Assembly: GCA_036825435.1 (NCBI GenBank)
Contig: DAISYG010000037.1
Coordinates: 1 to 18,644 of the forward strand
DNA: 18,644 bases
Direction: 5' to 3'
From: UBA931 sp036825435
GTDB taxonomy: Bacteria; Pseudomonadota; Gammaproteobacteria; Burkholderiales; Casimicrobiaceae
Below, one piece after another: positions 1-8,703 of the stretch (the first letter of the stretch is position 1; the number at the start of each line of letters is the position of its first letter). The position numbers and the translations under genes were made by a program. The notes below the pieces were generated by a model. It was not told the DNA's origin and searched no databases. It saw only the letters and a program-made list of their open reading frames with translations.

Positions 1-87
1 CGAGCTATGATCAACCATGATTTTTTGAAATGACACAGTTCGTTTTACAGATCCAGGTCTGTTGAATTTTCACTATTTTATCGACAT

Positions 88-105
88 ATGACGTACTTAC
101 GTCAT
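88..105. promoter_or_regulatory. 18-bp palindrome in lon leader
   Basis: The arms ATGACGTA and TACGTCAT are perfect reverse complements around a CT centre. The site lies about 105 bases before the lon start codon. A weak -10-like GATAAT lies at 147-152, which would place the palindrome upstream of the promoter. It could be an operator or activator site; the cognate protein cannot be named. The rest of 1-209 has no convincing gene. In related bacteria clpX usually lies upstream of lon, so this may be the clpX-lon intergenic region (inference). Confidence 0.45.
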
Positions 106-209
106 CATGATGGTGATAAACTCATGACGCCGCACGTGTAAGGGTTGATAATATCCTTTCCGTCTCCATATATTCTCGAACTTTCTTTGACTTAACGGAA
201 CAATATTCA

Positions 210-2672
210 ATGGCAACCGAATCCTTTTCCAATGAAAACCAAATGAACCCGCAAACACTGCCGCAGCATATGCCGCTTTTGCCGCTACGCGACGTGGTGG
301 TGTTTCCGCACATGGTGATTCCGCTGTTTGTCGGGCGCACGCGTTCGATCAAGGCGCTTGATGTGGCGATGGAGCACAATCAGCCGGTGTTGCTGGTCGC
401 GCAGAAAGACGCGGGCAAGGATGACCCGTGTGGCGATGATTTGTACGACACCGGCACGATTGCGTCGGTATTGCAAATGCTGAAACTGCCTGACGGCACG
501 GTGAAGGTGCTGGTCGAAGGCAAGCAGCGTGCCAAGATACAGCAAGTGTATGAGCACGACGGTTATCTCGACGCCGCGTATGATGTGGTTGACGATACCG
601 ACGGCGACAGCAGCGAAATCGAGGCGATGCGCCGCACGCTGCTCGAACAGTTCGATCAATACATCAAACTCAACAAGAAAATCCCACCGGAACTGATGGC
701 GTCGATGAACGGCATCGAAGACGGCAGCCGTCTGTCGGACGCGGTGACGGCACACCTGCCGTTGAAAATCGAGCAAAAACAGGAAATTCTGGAAATGAAC
801 GGGGTGCTGGCGCGCCTCGAACATTTGCTCGGCTTGCTGGAAGCGGAGATCGACATTCTTCAGGTGGAAAAACGCATTCGCGGTCGCGTCAAACGGCAGA
901 TGGAAAAAAGTCAACGCGATTATTATCTGAATGAGCAAGTGAAAGCGATCCAGAAAGAACTTGGCGAGGGCGATGAATCTGCCGACCTCGACGAGTTGGC
1001 GAAGCGCATCGAAGCCGCGCACATGAGCAAGGAAGCGAAGAAGAAAGCAAATGCGGAATTGAAAAAACTGCGCATGATGTCGCCGATGTCGGCGGAAGCA
1101 ACCGTCGTGCGCAACTACATCGACACGCTGATTGGTTTGCCGTGGAGCAAGAAAAGCAAAATCAGCAAAGACCTGAAAAAGGCGATTGAAATTCTCGACG
1201 AAGACCATTACGGGCTGGAGAAAGTCAAAGAACGCATCATCGAATATCTTGCCGTGCAGCAGCGCGTGAATCGTTTGCGCGGTCCGATTCTTTGCTTGGT
1301 TGGTCCGCCGGGCGTGGGCAAAACCTCGCTTGGGCAATCGATCGCCAAGGCGACGGGACGCAAGTTTGTACGGATGAGCTTGGGCGGCGTGCGCGATGAA
1401 GCGGAAATTCGCGGACATCGGCGCACGTATATCGGCTCGATGCCGGGCAAAATTTTGCAGAACATGACCAAGGTCGGTGTGAAAAACCCGCTCTTCCTGC
1501 TTGATGAAGTGGACAAGATGGGGATGGATTTTCGCGGCGATCCGTCGTCGGCGCTGCTTGAAGTGCTCGATCCCGAACAGAACAGCACCTTCACCGATCA
1601 CTATGTCGAAGTCGAATACGATTTGTCCGATGTCATGTTTGTTGCGACGGCGAACACGCTGAATATTCCGTCGCCGTTATTGGATCGGATGGAAGTGATC
1701 CGCCTTTCCGGTTATACCGAGGACGAAAAAATCGCGATTGCCAAACAGTATCTGCTCAAAAAACAACGCGAAGCCAATGGCGTCAAGCCCGAGGAGTTGG
1801 TGATCACCGACGATGCGGTGCGCGATATCGTGCGTTATTACACGCGCGAGGCCGGTGTGCGTGCGTTAGAGCGCGAGATTGGCAAGATTTGCCGCAAGGT
1901 CGTGAAAGACCTGCAAATTGATGGCGGAAAAAAAGAGGCGGTGGTGGTCGATGAAACCGCGTTGGAAAAATATCTGGGCGTGCAGCGCTTTACTTACGGC
2001 ATGGCTGAAAAAACCAGTCAGATTGGGCAAGTAACCGGTTTGGCGTGGACGGAGGTCGGCGGCGATCTTTTGACGATCGAAGCGGTGAGCGTGCCCGGTA
2101 AAGGCAAAACAACGACAACCGGCAAGCTCGGCGAAGTGATGCAGGAGTCCATTCAGGCGGCGGTTTCCGTCGTGCGTGCGCGTAGTCGCCACTTGGGCAT
2201 CGACCCCGATTTTTATCACAAGACTGATTTACATGTGCATATGCCGGAAGGCGCAACGCCGAAGGATGGTCCTTCAGCAGGCGCAGCGATTTGCACGGCG
2301 CTGGTGTCGGTGCTGACGGGCATTCCCGTGCGCTGCGATGTGGCGATGACGGGTGAGATAACCTTGCGTGGTGAGGTTCTACCGATCGGCGGATTGAAGG
2401 AAAAACTGCTGGCGGCGGGGCGCGGCGGCATCAAGACGGTTTTGATACCGGAGGAAAACATGAAGGATCTCGTCGAGATTCCCGATGAAATCAAGTCGCG
2501 TATTGAAATCCGTCCGGTGCGTTGGATCGACCAAGTCCTTGATGCAGCACTGGAAAACATGCCGACGCCGCTGCCAGAAGGTGATGATTTGCCGATGGAA
2601 ACAACGGAAACGCCCGAGCGCGAAACAGGTCGTAAAAAAGAGACAGGTGCGCCGGTATTGCTGAAACATTGA
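210..2672 (+). CDS. lon: ATP-dependent Lon protease (La)
   Basis: Lon is a cytoplasmic hexameric AAA+ serine protease that degrades misfolded and regulatory proteins. The 820 residues hold the full order: an N-terminal substrate-binding LAN domain (LPLRDVVVFPHMVIPLFVG near residue 25), a coiled-coil middle, an AAA+ module and a protease domain. Walker A is GPPGVGKT with Lys371, Walker B is FLLDEVDK with Asp432/Glu433, and the catalytic Ser689 sits in GPSAG. Lys732 in GGLKEK completes the dyad by its 43-residue spacing, as in E. coli. It is somewhat longer than E. coli Lon (784): there is a short N-terminal extension and a charged tail rich in Glu, Thr and Lys. I chose ATG 210 because GGAA lies nine bases upstream; the internal ATG at 243 has no ribosome-binding site. 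hupB follows after 150 bases, the order common in proteobacteria. Confidence 0.98.
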   Translation: MATESFSNENQMNPQTLPQHMPLLPLRDVVVFPHMVIPLFVGRTRSIKALDVAMEHNQPVLLVAQKDAGKDDPCGDDLYDTGTIASVLQMLKLPDGTVKVLVEGKQRAKIQQVYEHDGYLDAAYDVVDDTDGDSSEIEAMRRTLLEQFDQYIKLNKKIPPELMASMNGIEDGSRLSDAVTAHLPLKIEQKQEILEMNGVLARLEHLLGLLEAEIDILQVEKRIRGRVKRQMEKSQRDYYLNEQVKAIQKELGEGDESADLDELAKRIEAAHMSKEAKKKANAELKKLRMMSPMSAEATVVRNYIDTLIGLPWSKKSKISKDLKKAIEILDEDHYGLEKVKERIIEYLAVQQRVNRLRGPILCLVGPPGVGKTSLGQSIAKATGRKFVRMSLGGVRDEAEIRGHRRTYIGSMPGKILQNMTKVGVKNPLFLLDEVDKMGMDFRGDPSSALLEVLDPEQNSTFTDHYVEVEYDLSDVMFVATANTLNIPSPLLDRMEVIRLSGYTEDEKIAIAKQYLLKKQREANGVKPEELVITDDAVRDIVRYYTREAGVRALEREIGKICRKVVKDLQIDGGKKEAVVVDETALEKYLGVQRFTYGMAEKTSQIGQVTGLAWTEVGGDLLTIEAVSVPGKGKTTTTGKLGEVMQESIQAAVSVVRARSRHLGIDPDFYHKTDLHVHMPEGATPKDGPSAGAAICTALVSVLTGIPVRCDVAMTGEITLRGEVLPIGGLKEKLLAAGRGGIKTVLIPEENMKDLVEIPDEIKSRIEIRPVRWIDQVLDAALENMPTPLPEGDDLPMETTETPERETGRKKETGAPVLLKH

Positions 2673-2822
2673 CTTTGGCTAAAAAAATTCCGAAAAAGGG
2701 TTCATTGACGGCGGGCTTGAGCGATAATAAGCGCCTTTGATGTAGCCCGAGTAAAACGGGTAAGTCCTTGAGCAAAATGTTGCTTATATTATTTTTAAAC
2801 GTTTCTGACGAAAGGGTTGTTT

Positions 2823-3095
2823 ATGAAGAAATCTGAGCTGGTAGAAGCCATCGCAAAACAGGCGGATTTATCCAAAGCGGCGGCTGAGCGCGCACTGGAT
2901 GCAACAGTGGGCGCCATCACGGAGGCGCTGAAAAAAGGCGATACAGTGACGCTGGTCGGCTTCGGTGCTTTTTATGTAAGCGAACGCAAGGCGCGCTCGG
3001 GTTTCAACCCGCGCACCAAAGAAGCGATCGAAATCGAAGCCGCGAAAGTTCCTCGTTTCAGGGCTGGCAAAGTTTTAAAAGACGCTGTAAAATAG
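2823..3095 (+). CDS. hupB: DNA-binding protein HU, beta type
   Basis: HU is a small nucleoid protein that binds and bends DNA as a dimer. The 90 residues equal the usual HU length. The N-terminal helices (MKKSELVEAIAKQADLSKAAAE), the GFGAF turn near residue 48 and the DNA-binding arm with the conserved Asn-Pro-Arg (residues 62-64) are all present. The arm tip reads GFNPRT where many HU proteins have GRNPRT. ATG 2823 is preferred over an upstream TTG at 2817 because AAAGG lies seven bases before it and the family begins with M-K/N-K. Position after lon is the classical arrangement. ppiD, which often follows, is absent; two tRNA genes come next. IHF subunits are the nearest alternative, but length and sequence favour HU-beta. 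Confidence 0.96.
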   Translation: MKKSELVEAIAKQADLSKAAAERALDATVGAITEALKKGDTVTLVGFGAFYVSERKARSGFNPRTKEAIEIEAAKVPRFRAGKVLKDAVK

Positions 3096-3171
3096 CGAGC
3101 TTTCGTCGGCGGGTAGCGCCCAAAAACGCGCCGCTCCGAGACGAGATAATAGCGACGAATGAATGCCCATA

Positions 3172-3247
3172 GGGTGCTTAGCTCAGCTGGTAGAGCGTCG
3201 CCCTTACAAGGCGAATGTCGGGAGTTCGATCCTCTCAGCACCCACCA
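3172..3247 (+). tRNA. tRNA-Val (UAC anticodon)
   Basis: A 76-base cloverleaf. The acceptor arms GGGTGCT and AGCACCC pair. The D-loop carries AGCTCAGCTGGTAGAGC, and the anticodon stem TCGCC/GGCGA encloses loop CTTACAA with anticodon TAC. The T-loop is GTTCGATCC-like, and CCA is encoded at 3245-3247. It follows hupB by 76 bases and precedes tRNA-Asp by 38 bases, so the two are probably one transcript. Confidence 0.97.
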
Positions 3248-3285
3248 AACGCTTGGCATGAACGTCGAAAGGTTTTTTAGAATTC

Positions 3286-3362
3286 GGAGCGGTAGTTCAG
3301 TTGGTTAGAATACCGGCCTGTCACGCCGGGGGTCGCGGGTTCGAGTCCCGTCCGCTCCGCCA
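3286..3362 (+). tRNA. tRNA-Asp (GUC anticodon)
   Basis: A 77-base cloverleaf with acceptor arms GGAGCGG and CCGCTCC, discriminator G and encoded CCA at 3360-3362. The anticodon stem CCGGC/GCCGG surrounds loop CTGTCAC with anticodon GTC. The T-arm contains GGTTCGAGTCC. It is the last tRNA before a strong terminator. Confidence 0.97.
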
Positions 3363-3380
3363 GACATCCACGATGTCGAC

Positions 3381-3418
3381 AAGCCCTGATATTCCATATC
3401 AGGGCTTTTTGTTTTTTT
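3381..3418 (+). terminator. Strong intrinsic terminator after tRNA-Asp
   Basis: A perfect 12-bp stem (AAGCCCTGATAT with ATATCAGGGCTT) encloses a TCC loop. It is followed by a T-rich tract, five T from 3406 and then seven more after one G. It should end the tRNA transcript. The purL ribosome-binding site begins only about two bases beyond the tract, so there is no room for a purL promoter between terminator and gene. Confidence 0.93.
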
Positions 3419-3428
3419 CGGAGAGTGC

Positions 3429-6400
3429 ATGAGCGATATTCTTCATCTGGTCGGCCAGCAGGCTTTTTCGGAATTTCGTCTGGCGCGCATCCTGTCGCAA
3501 TTACAGTCGCGACACATTCCCGTGGCGCGATTGTCAGCGCGCTATTGCCATTTTGTCGAAACGAGCGCGCCGTTGAACGACGCCGAACGTGCACGTCTGG
3601 AAAGCTTGTTGCAATACGGCGCACGCGATCAGCAGGAAGAAGATGCCGCATGGTCGTCCGGCTATTTTATCGTCGTGCCACGGTTGGGAACAGTGTCGCC
3701 ATGGTCATCCAAAGCCACCGATATTGCACATCAATGCGGATTGCCATCAATACGTCGTCTTGAGCGCGGCATTGTTTTCCAATATTTGCTGACCGACGGC
3801 GCGCAGTTATCGGCAGACATGCTGCATCAGATTCAGGACGCATTGCACGACCGTATGGTCGAATCGGTGCTCAATAACTTCAGCGAAACTCGGCAGATGT
3901 TCGCGCATGCCGACCCGAAACCGATGCAAATAATACCTTTGCTGGCGAAAGGGCGCGCCGCACTGGAAAGCGCGAATCAATCGTTGGGGCTGGCGTTGGC
4001 CGATGACGAGATTGATTATCTGGAAGAACGTTATCGTGAATTGCAACGCGATCCAACCGATGTCGAGTTGACGATGTTTGCGCAGGCGAATTCGGAACAT
4101 TGTCGCCACAAGATTTTCAACGCGCAGTGGGTTATCGACGGCGAAGCGCAGGAAAAATCGTTGTTCACGATGATTCGCGATACCCACAAAGCACATCCGC
4201 AGGGAACGATCATCGCCTATTCCGACAACTCGGCGATCATGAGCGGACGCGAAGCGGCGCGTTTTTATCCCAATGGACAGCACCAATATCAGGTGCACCA
4301 GGGGTTGACGCACACATTGATGAAAGTGGAAACGCACAACCATCCGACGGCAATTGCGCCGTTCCCGGGTGCAGCGACGGGTTCGGGTGGTGAAATTCGC
4401 GACGAAGGCGCGACGGGAACCGGAGGCAAACCCAAAGCGGGATTGGCCGGTTTCAGCGTGTCGCATTTGCGCATTCCACAATTGCCGCAGCCGTGGGAAA
4501 AACCGCTGACGAAACCGGATCGCATTGTCGCGCCATTGACGATCATGACCGAAGGTCCTTTAGGTGCGGCGGCGTTCAACAATGAATTTGGTCGTCCCAA
4601 TATTATTGGTTATTTCCGCACAATGGAACTTGATGTCGGCGATAAAAGTTATGGCTATCACAAGCCCATCATGATCGCGGGCGGCATGGGTATGATCAGC
4701 GCGTCGCAAACGCACAAAAAACCGATACCGGAAGGCGCGCTGTTGATTCAACTGGGCGGTCCCGCATTTTTGATCGGCTTGGGCGGCGGCGCAGCATCGT
4801 CGATGGCGAGTGGCGACAACAGTGCCGACCTTGATTTCGATTCGGTGCAGCGCGGCAATCCGGAAATGCAACGGCGCGCGCAAGAAGTGATCGACCAATG
4901 CTGGCAGATGGGCGAGAACAATCCGATTTTGTCGATTCACGACGTCGGTGCAGGCGGTGTTTCCAATGCATTGCCGGAACTGATTAACGATGCAGGCGTT
5001 GGCGGACATATTGCGTTGCGTGCGTTGCCGTCGGAAGAGCCGGGCATGAGCCCACGCGAACTGTGGAGCAACGAAGCGCAGGAGCGCTATGTGCTGGCGA
5101 TAGCGCCCGATGATTTGCCGCGCTTTCAAACGCTATGCGTGCGCGAACGCTGTCCGTTTGCAGTGGTCGGCACGGCAACGGCGGACGGTCATCTGAAAGT
5201 GGATGACACACATTTCCAAAACGCGCCGGTAGATGTGCCGCTCGATTTGATTCTGGGCAAGCCGCCGCGCATGCTGCGCGATGTTCGGACAGAGGAAAAC
5301 GCGACCTCGGCACTGTATGAAAACAATATTGGCTTTCGTGATGTATTGACGCGAGTATTGCAGTTTCCCGCTGTCGCCGACAAGACTTTTCTGATCACAA
5401 TTGGCGATCGGACAGTGGGTGGATTGATCGCACGTGACCCGATGGTTGGACCATGGCAGACGCCGGTTGCGGACTGTGGCGTGACGCTCGCCGATTACCA
5501 CAACCATCACGGCGAAGCGATGGCAATGGGCGAAAAAACGCCGCTGGCGATGATCGACGCGCCCGCTTCGGGACGCATGGCGGTCGCCGAAGCGTTGACC
5601 AATCTCGCTGCTGCCGATGTTGCCAACTGGCGGCGTGTCAAACTGTCCGCAAACTGGATGGCGGCGGCAGGGCAGCCGGGCGAAGACGCGGCTTTGTACA
5701 CGACGGTGAAAACGGTTTCGGAAACGGCGATTGCGCTCGGTGTTTCCATTCCGGTCGGCAAGGATTCCATGTCGATGCGTACCGCATGGTGTGATAATGA
5801 CGGGAAAACCAATAATATCATTGCACCGGTATCGCTGATCGTCACGGCATTTGCACAAGTGGATGATGTGCGTCGATGTTTGACGCCGCAACTCAACATG
5901 GATGCCGGTGAAACGCGTTTACTTTGGCTCGACATTGCCGATGGCAAACGCCGTTTGGGCGCATCGACGCTGGCACAGGTTTTGGAACAATGCGGTGATG
6001 AAACTCCGGATTTGGATTATCCGCAGCGGTTGCTGGCTTTTCTCGATGTGATCCAAAAACAACGATCACAGATATTGGCTTATCACGACATCAGCGATGG
6101 CGGTGTGCTGGTTGCGCTGTTGGAGATGGCGTTTGCCGCGCACTGTGGATTTGATATTGATTTGCCGAATAACGGCAAACAGTCGCCGTTTGAGATTTGC
6201 TTTGCCGAAGAGTTGGGTGCGGTCATTCAAGTACGCGCAGTCCACGCGGAAACCATCATGCTCGCGGCGCGGGCGGCGGGGATTGCCGCCTACGATATCG
6301 GCGTCCCCAACGACAGTGGCGACATTCAGGTGCGCGTGGCGGGCGCTGTGTTGCTCAATGAAAAAGTCAACGATTTGCATCTAATCTGGTCGTCAACATC

Positions 6401-7310
6401 GTTGGCGATGCAGGAGTTGCGTGACCATCCATCGTGTGCCGAAGAAACGCGCGTGATGTTGTGCGACGAAAGCGATCCGGGAATGCGAACACATGTCACG
6501 TTTGCTTTTGACCATCAGCCTCCTGTGGTCATCGGACGAAAACCGCATATTGCCATTTTGCGCGAACAGGGTGTTAACAGTCAGGTGGAAATGGCGGCGG
6601 CTTTTCATGCAGCAGGCTTTAATGCGTTTGATGTGCATATGAGCGACTTGATCGAAGGGCGCACACACTTGTGCGACTTTCAAATGTTGGTGGCGTGCGG
6701 TGGTTTTTCATACGGCGATGTACTTGGTGCAGGTGGAGGATGGGCAAAGTCGATTCTGTTCAATCCACAACTTTTTGATCAGTTCTCTACATTTTTTGCG
6801 CGTGCCAATGTGTTGGCGCTCGGCGTATGCAACGGTTGCCAGATGATGAGTCAATTACGCGACATCATTCCCGGTGCGGCACATTGGCCAAGTTTTGTGC
6901 GTAATCGAAGCGAGCAATTCGAAGGGCGTTTGTCGTTGGTGGAAATCGTTGATTCACCGTCGCTGTTATTTCAAGGGATGGCGGACAGTCGTTTGCCTAT
7001 TGTGGTGTCGCATGGAGAAGGGCGTGTTGAATTCATCGACGTTGCGCAGCGGCTAAATGCTGCGCCATTTGTCGCTCTGCGCTATATTGATCACCACGGA
7101 AATCCGACCGAACAATATCCTTATAATCCGAACGGTTCGCAGCAGGGTGCGACCGCGTTCACTTCGACAGACGGACGCTTCACGATCATGATGCCGCATC
7201 CCGAACGGAGCGTGCGCGCCGCGCAGTTGTCGTGGCATCCGACGGCGTGGGCGGACTATTCGCCGTGGTTGCGGTTTTTTCAGAATGCGCGGAAATGGTT
7301 TACACAGTAA
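3429..7310 (+). CDS. purL: Phosphoribosylformylglycinamidine synthase (single-chain FGAM synthase)
   Basis: PurL turns FGAR, glutamine and ATP into FGAM, the fourth step of de novo purine synthesis, in the cytoplasm. At 1293 residues it is the large proteobacterial form (E. coli 1295), with an N-terminal PurS-like domain, two tandem AIRS/FGAM synthase halves and a C-terminal glutamine amidotransferase domain. Visible signatures are NSEHCRHKIF near residue 220, VETHNHPTAI near 303, SIPVGKDSMSM in the second half and the nucleophile Cys1134 in LGVCNGCQ. His1257 and Glu1259 in MMPHPERS complete the triad. ATG 3429 has GGAGAG just upstream. It stands alone, with no other pur gene adjacent. Its expression is puzzling because the tRNA terminator abuts it: the promoter must overlap that hairpin or the gene depends on read-through. 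Confidence 0.97.
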   Translation: MSDILHLVGQQAFSEFRLARILSQLQSRHIPVARLSARYCHFVETSAPLNDAERARLESLLQYGARDQQEEDAAWSSGYFIVVPRLGTVSPWSSKATDIAHQCGLPSIRRLERGIVFQYLLTDGAQLSADMLHQIQDALHDRMVESVLNNFSETRQMFAHADPKPMQIIPLLAKGRAALESANQSLGLALADDEIDYLEERYRELQRDPTDVELTMFAQANSEHCRHKIFNAQWVIDGEAQEKSLFTMIRDTHKAHPQGTIIAYSDNSAIMSGREAARFYPNGQHQYQVHQGLTHTLMKVETHNHPTAIAPFPGAATGSGGEIRDEGATGTGGKPKAGLAGFSVSHLRIPQLPQPWEKPLTKPDRIVAPLTIMTEGPLGAAAFNNEFGRPNIIGYFRTMELDVGDKSYGYHKPIMIAGGMGMISASQTHKKPIPEGALLIQLGGPAFLIGLGGGAASSMASGDNSADLDFDSVQRGNPEMQRRAQEVIDQCWQMGENNPILSIHDVGAGGVSNALPELINDAGVGGHIALRALPSEEPGMSPRELWSNEAQERYVLAIAPDDLPRFQTLCVRERCPFAVVGTATADGHLKVDDTHFQNAPVDVPLDLILGKPPRMLRDVRTEENATSALYENNIGFRDVLTRVLQFPAVADKTFLITIGDRTVGGLIARDPMVGPWQTPVADCGVTLADYHNHHGEAMAMGEKTPLAMIDAPASGRMAVAEALTNLAAADVANWRRVKLSANWMAAAGQPGEDAALYTTVKTVSETAIALGVSIPVGKDSMSMRTAWCDNDGKTNNIIAPVSLIVTAFAQVDDVRRCLTPQLNMDAGETRLLWLDIADGKRRLGASTLAQVLEQCGDETPDLDYPQRLLAFLDVIQKQRSQILAYHDISDGGVLVALLEMAFAAHCGFDIDLPNNGKQSPFEICFAEELGAVIQVRAVHAETIMLAARAAGIAAYDIGVPNDSGDIQVRVAGAVLLNEKVNDLHLIWSSTSLAMQELRDHPSCAEETRVMLCDESDPGMRTHVTFAFDHQPPVVIGRKPHIAILREQGVNSQVEMAAAFHAAGFNAFDVHMSDLIEGRTHLCDFQMLVACGGFSYGDVLGAGGGWAKSILFNPQLFDQFSTFFARANVLALGVCNGCQMMSQLRDIIPGAAHWPSFVRNRSEQFEGRLSLVEIVDSPSLLFQGMADSRLPIVVSHGEGRVEFIDVAQRLNAAPFVALRYIDHHGNPTEQYPYNPNGSQQGATAFTSTDGRFTIMMPHPERSVRAAQLSWHPTAWADYSPWLRFFQNARKWFTQ

Positions 7311-7418
7311 AAATTGCGAATGGTTCTCGATTGATGGTGCGGTCAAGAAACTTATTGCAAAAGAATTCATAAAACACAACAGCGGCAAAGTCTGTCGCCG
7401 ACAGCAAATGTTTTTTCC

Positions 7419-7452
7419 TTGACGGCGATGGTCGCGCTCATGTTTAATGAGC
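7419..7452 (+). promoter_or_regulatory. Sigma-70 promoter of porin gene with palindrome at -10
   Basis: TTGACG at 7419-7424 and TTTAAT at 7443-7448 are separated by 18 bases, a good match to -35 and -10. A palindrome GCTCAT-GTTTA-ATGAGC (7436-7452) covers the -10, a typical place for a repressor site. The predicted start would leave a leader of about 30 bases before the porin ATG. Confidence 0.6.
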
Positions 7453-7486
7453 AGATTCGATTTTCAACCGATGGATAGATAAGGTC

Positions 7487-8602
7487 ATGAGAAAAAAGTG
7501 TTTGATTTTGGCGCTTGCTGCTGCGTTGCCGACTGCCGCTTTGGCACAATCGCAAGTCACGTTGTACGGCGATATGGAACTGGCGATTCTCGCCTCCAAA
7601 ACGTTCGCCAATGGCGGTAATGACATGAAGACGGTCTCCCGCGTGGATGACACTGGTTCGCTGATTGGTGTGAAAGGTTCGGAAGCACTCGGCAACGGCC
7701 TTTCCGCAATCTGGCAGGTTGAGTCTTACATCAGCGCCGATGGTACCAACATCAACGGCGGCAGCAACTCCAACAAACTGGGCTCGCGCGACACCTTCGT
7801 TGGTCTGCAAGGCGGCTGGGGTAAAGTGCGCTTGGGACGTTTATCCAGCTATCTAAACTCCGATATGGAAACGTTGGATACATGGCAATACGCGTGGACC
7901 ACGGGCACTAACGGTTTGGGCATCCTGATCCGCTATGATGGTCGCCATAATAGCTCCATCCGTTATGATTCACCGGTGTTGGCGGGATTTGATTTTTCGT
8001 TGCTGTACAGTGCTGACGAAACGCGCAATAACGGCGACAACCAGTTTACCTGGGGCGTCGGTCTCGGTTATACGGCATCACATTGCTTTGTGAAGGCGGG
8101 CTTCGTGCAGTTCCAGGAGCAAAATGATAACGGTGATAAAGACGGCTACTTCTGGCGCGTTGAAGGCGGCTACCAAGACACGCTGTCATTGATTTTTGCT
8201 TACCAGCAATCAAAACAATACGGCGAAGCGGCGACCGGCGGCACTGACAACATCTGGATGCGACCAACAGCAGATGCCAGCGGTTATCTCGGCGCGTCAG
8301 GTATTGCTTTCGGCAATAACGACAAACTGAAAACGCAAGAAGCAGCGATGACGGTCAGCTACCAGTGGGACAATTTCATCCCGCGCATCAGCTTTGTCTG
8401 GGGTGATGATGCGAAACTGAACGGCAACAAGCTGAGCGACAGCGGCTATCAGCAATACATCGCTGGTGTCGATTATCAATTCAGTAAACGCACGATGCTT
8501 TACACTTCATATGGCTTGATTCACTACGACAGCTCGAAGTTCACCGATGGTCAGCACGACAAAGAATATTCGTTGGCTGTAGGTATGCTGCATCTCTTTT
8601 GA
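7487..8602 (+). CDS. Gram-negative general porin, outer membrane
   Basis: This encodes an outer-membrane trimeric porin of the betaproteobacterial OmpC/Porin_4 type, allowing diffusion of small solutes. Residues 1-20 form a signal peptide with a basic start, a Leu/Ala core and an ALA-Q cleavage site. The mature start QVTLYGDMELAI is the first strand signature of this family. Other family marks are IGVKGSEALGNGLSAIWQVE and RDTFVGLQGGWGKVRLGR, and the protein ends in Phe (MLHLF), the signal for BAM-dependent insertion. Length (371) fits a 16-strand barrel. The ATG follows a close AAGG. It has its own promoter and terminator and so is monocistronic. Substrate preference cannot be read from the sequence. 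Confidence 0.93.
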   Translation: MRKKCLILALAAALPTAALAQSQVTLYGDMELAILASKTFANGGNDMKTVSRVDDTGSLIGVKGSEALGNGLSAIWQVESYISADGTNINGGSNSNKLGSRDTFVGLQGGWGKVRLGRLSSYLNSDMETLDTWQYAWTTGTNGLGILIRYDGRHNSSIRYDSPVLAGFDFSLLYSADETRNNGDNQFTWGVGLGYTASHCFVKAGFVQFQEQNDNGDKDGYFWRVEGGYQDTLSLIFAYQQSKQYGEAATGGTDNIWMRPTADASGYLGASGIAFGNNDKLKTQEAAMTVSYQWDNFIPRISFVWGDDAKLNGNKLSDSGYQQYIAGVDYQFSKRTMLYTSYGLIHYDSSKFTDGQHDKEYSLAVGMLHLF

Positions 8603-8621
8603 TTATTGATTGTTCGTGATG

Positions 8622-8650
8622 AAAAAAGCCGCACAATGTGCGGCTTTTTT
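8622..8650. terminator. Bidirectional terminator between porin and bepA-like genes
   Basis: GCCGCACA and TGTGCGGC form the stem around a central A, with six A before and six T after, so it works as an intrinsic terminator on either strand. It lies 20 bases beyond the porin stop and 54 bases beyond the end of the converging minus-strand gene. Confidence 0.93.
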
Positions 8651-8703
8651 GTTGGGTTGGGAAATGTGAAAAAGGCCGCAAGAAAATATTTGCTTTCCTT
8701 ACA

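Noticed and set aside
285..1601. A 438-codon open frame on the minus strand inside lon
   Set aside because: It mirrors lon codons, has a His/Phe/Arg-rich composition and no family likeness; lon itself is certain.
2705..2730. TTGACG with TAATAA or GATAAT as a hupB promoter
   Set aside because: The spacer is only 12-14 bases, too short for a sigma-70 promoter; another start region is likely.
2746..2760. CCCG/CGGG hairpin after lon as terminator
   Set aside because: Four base pairs and no T-tract.
7392..7416. CTGTCG-C-CGACAG with T-run as purL terminator
   Set aside because: The loop geometry allows only about four stem pairs and six bases separate it from the T-run; too weak to call.
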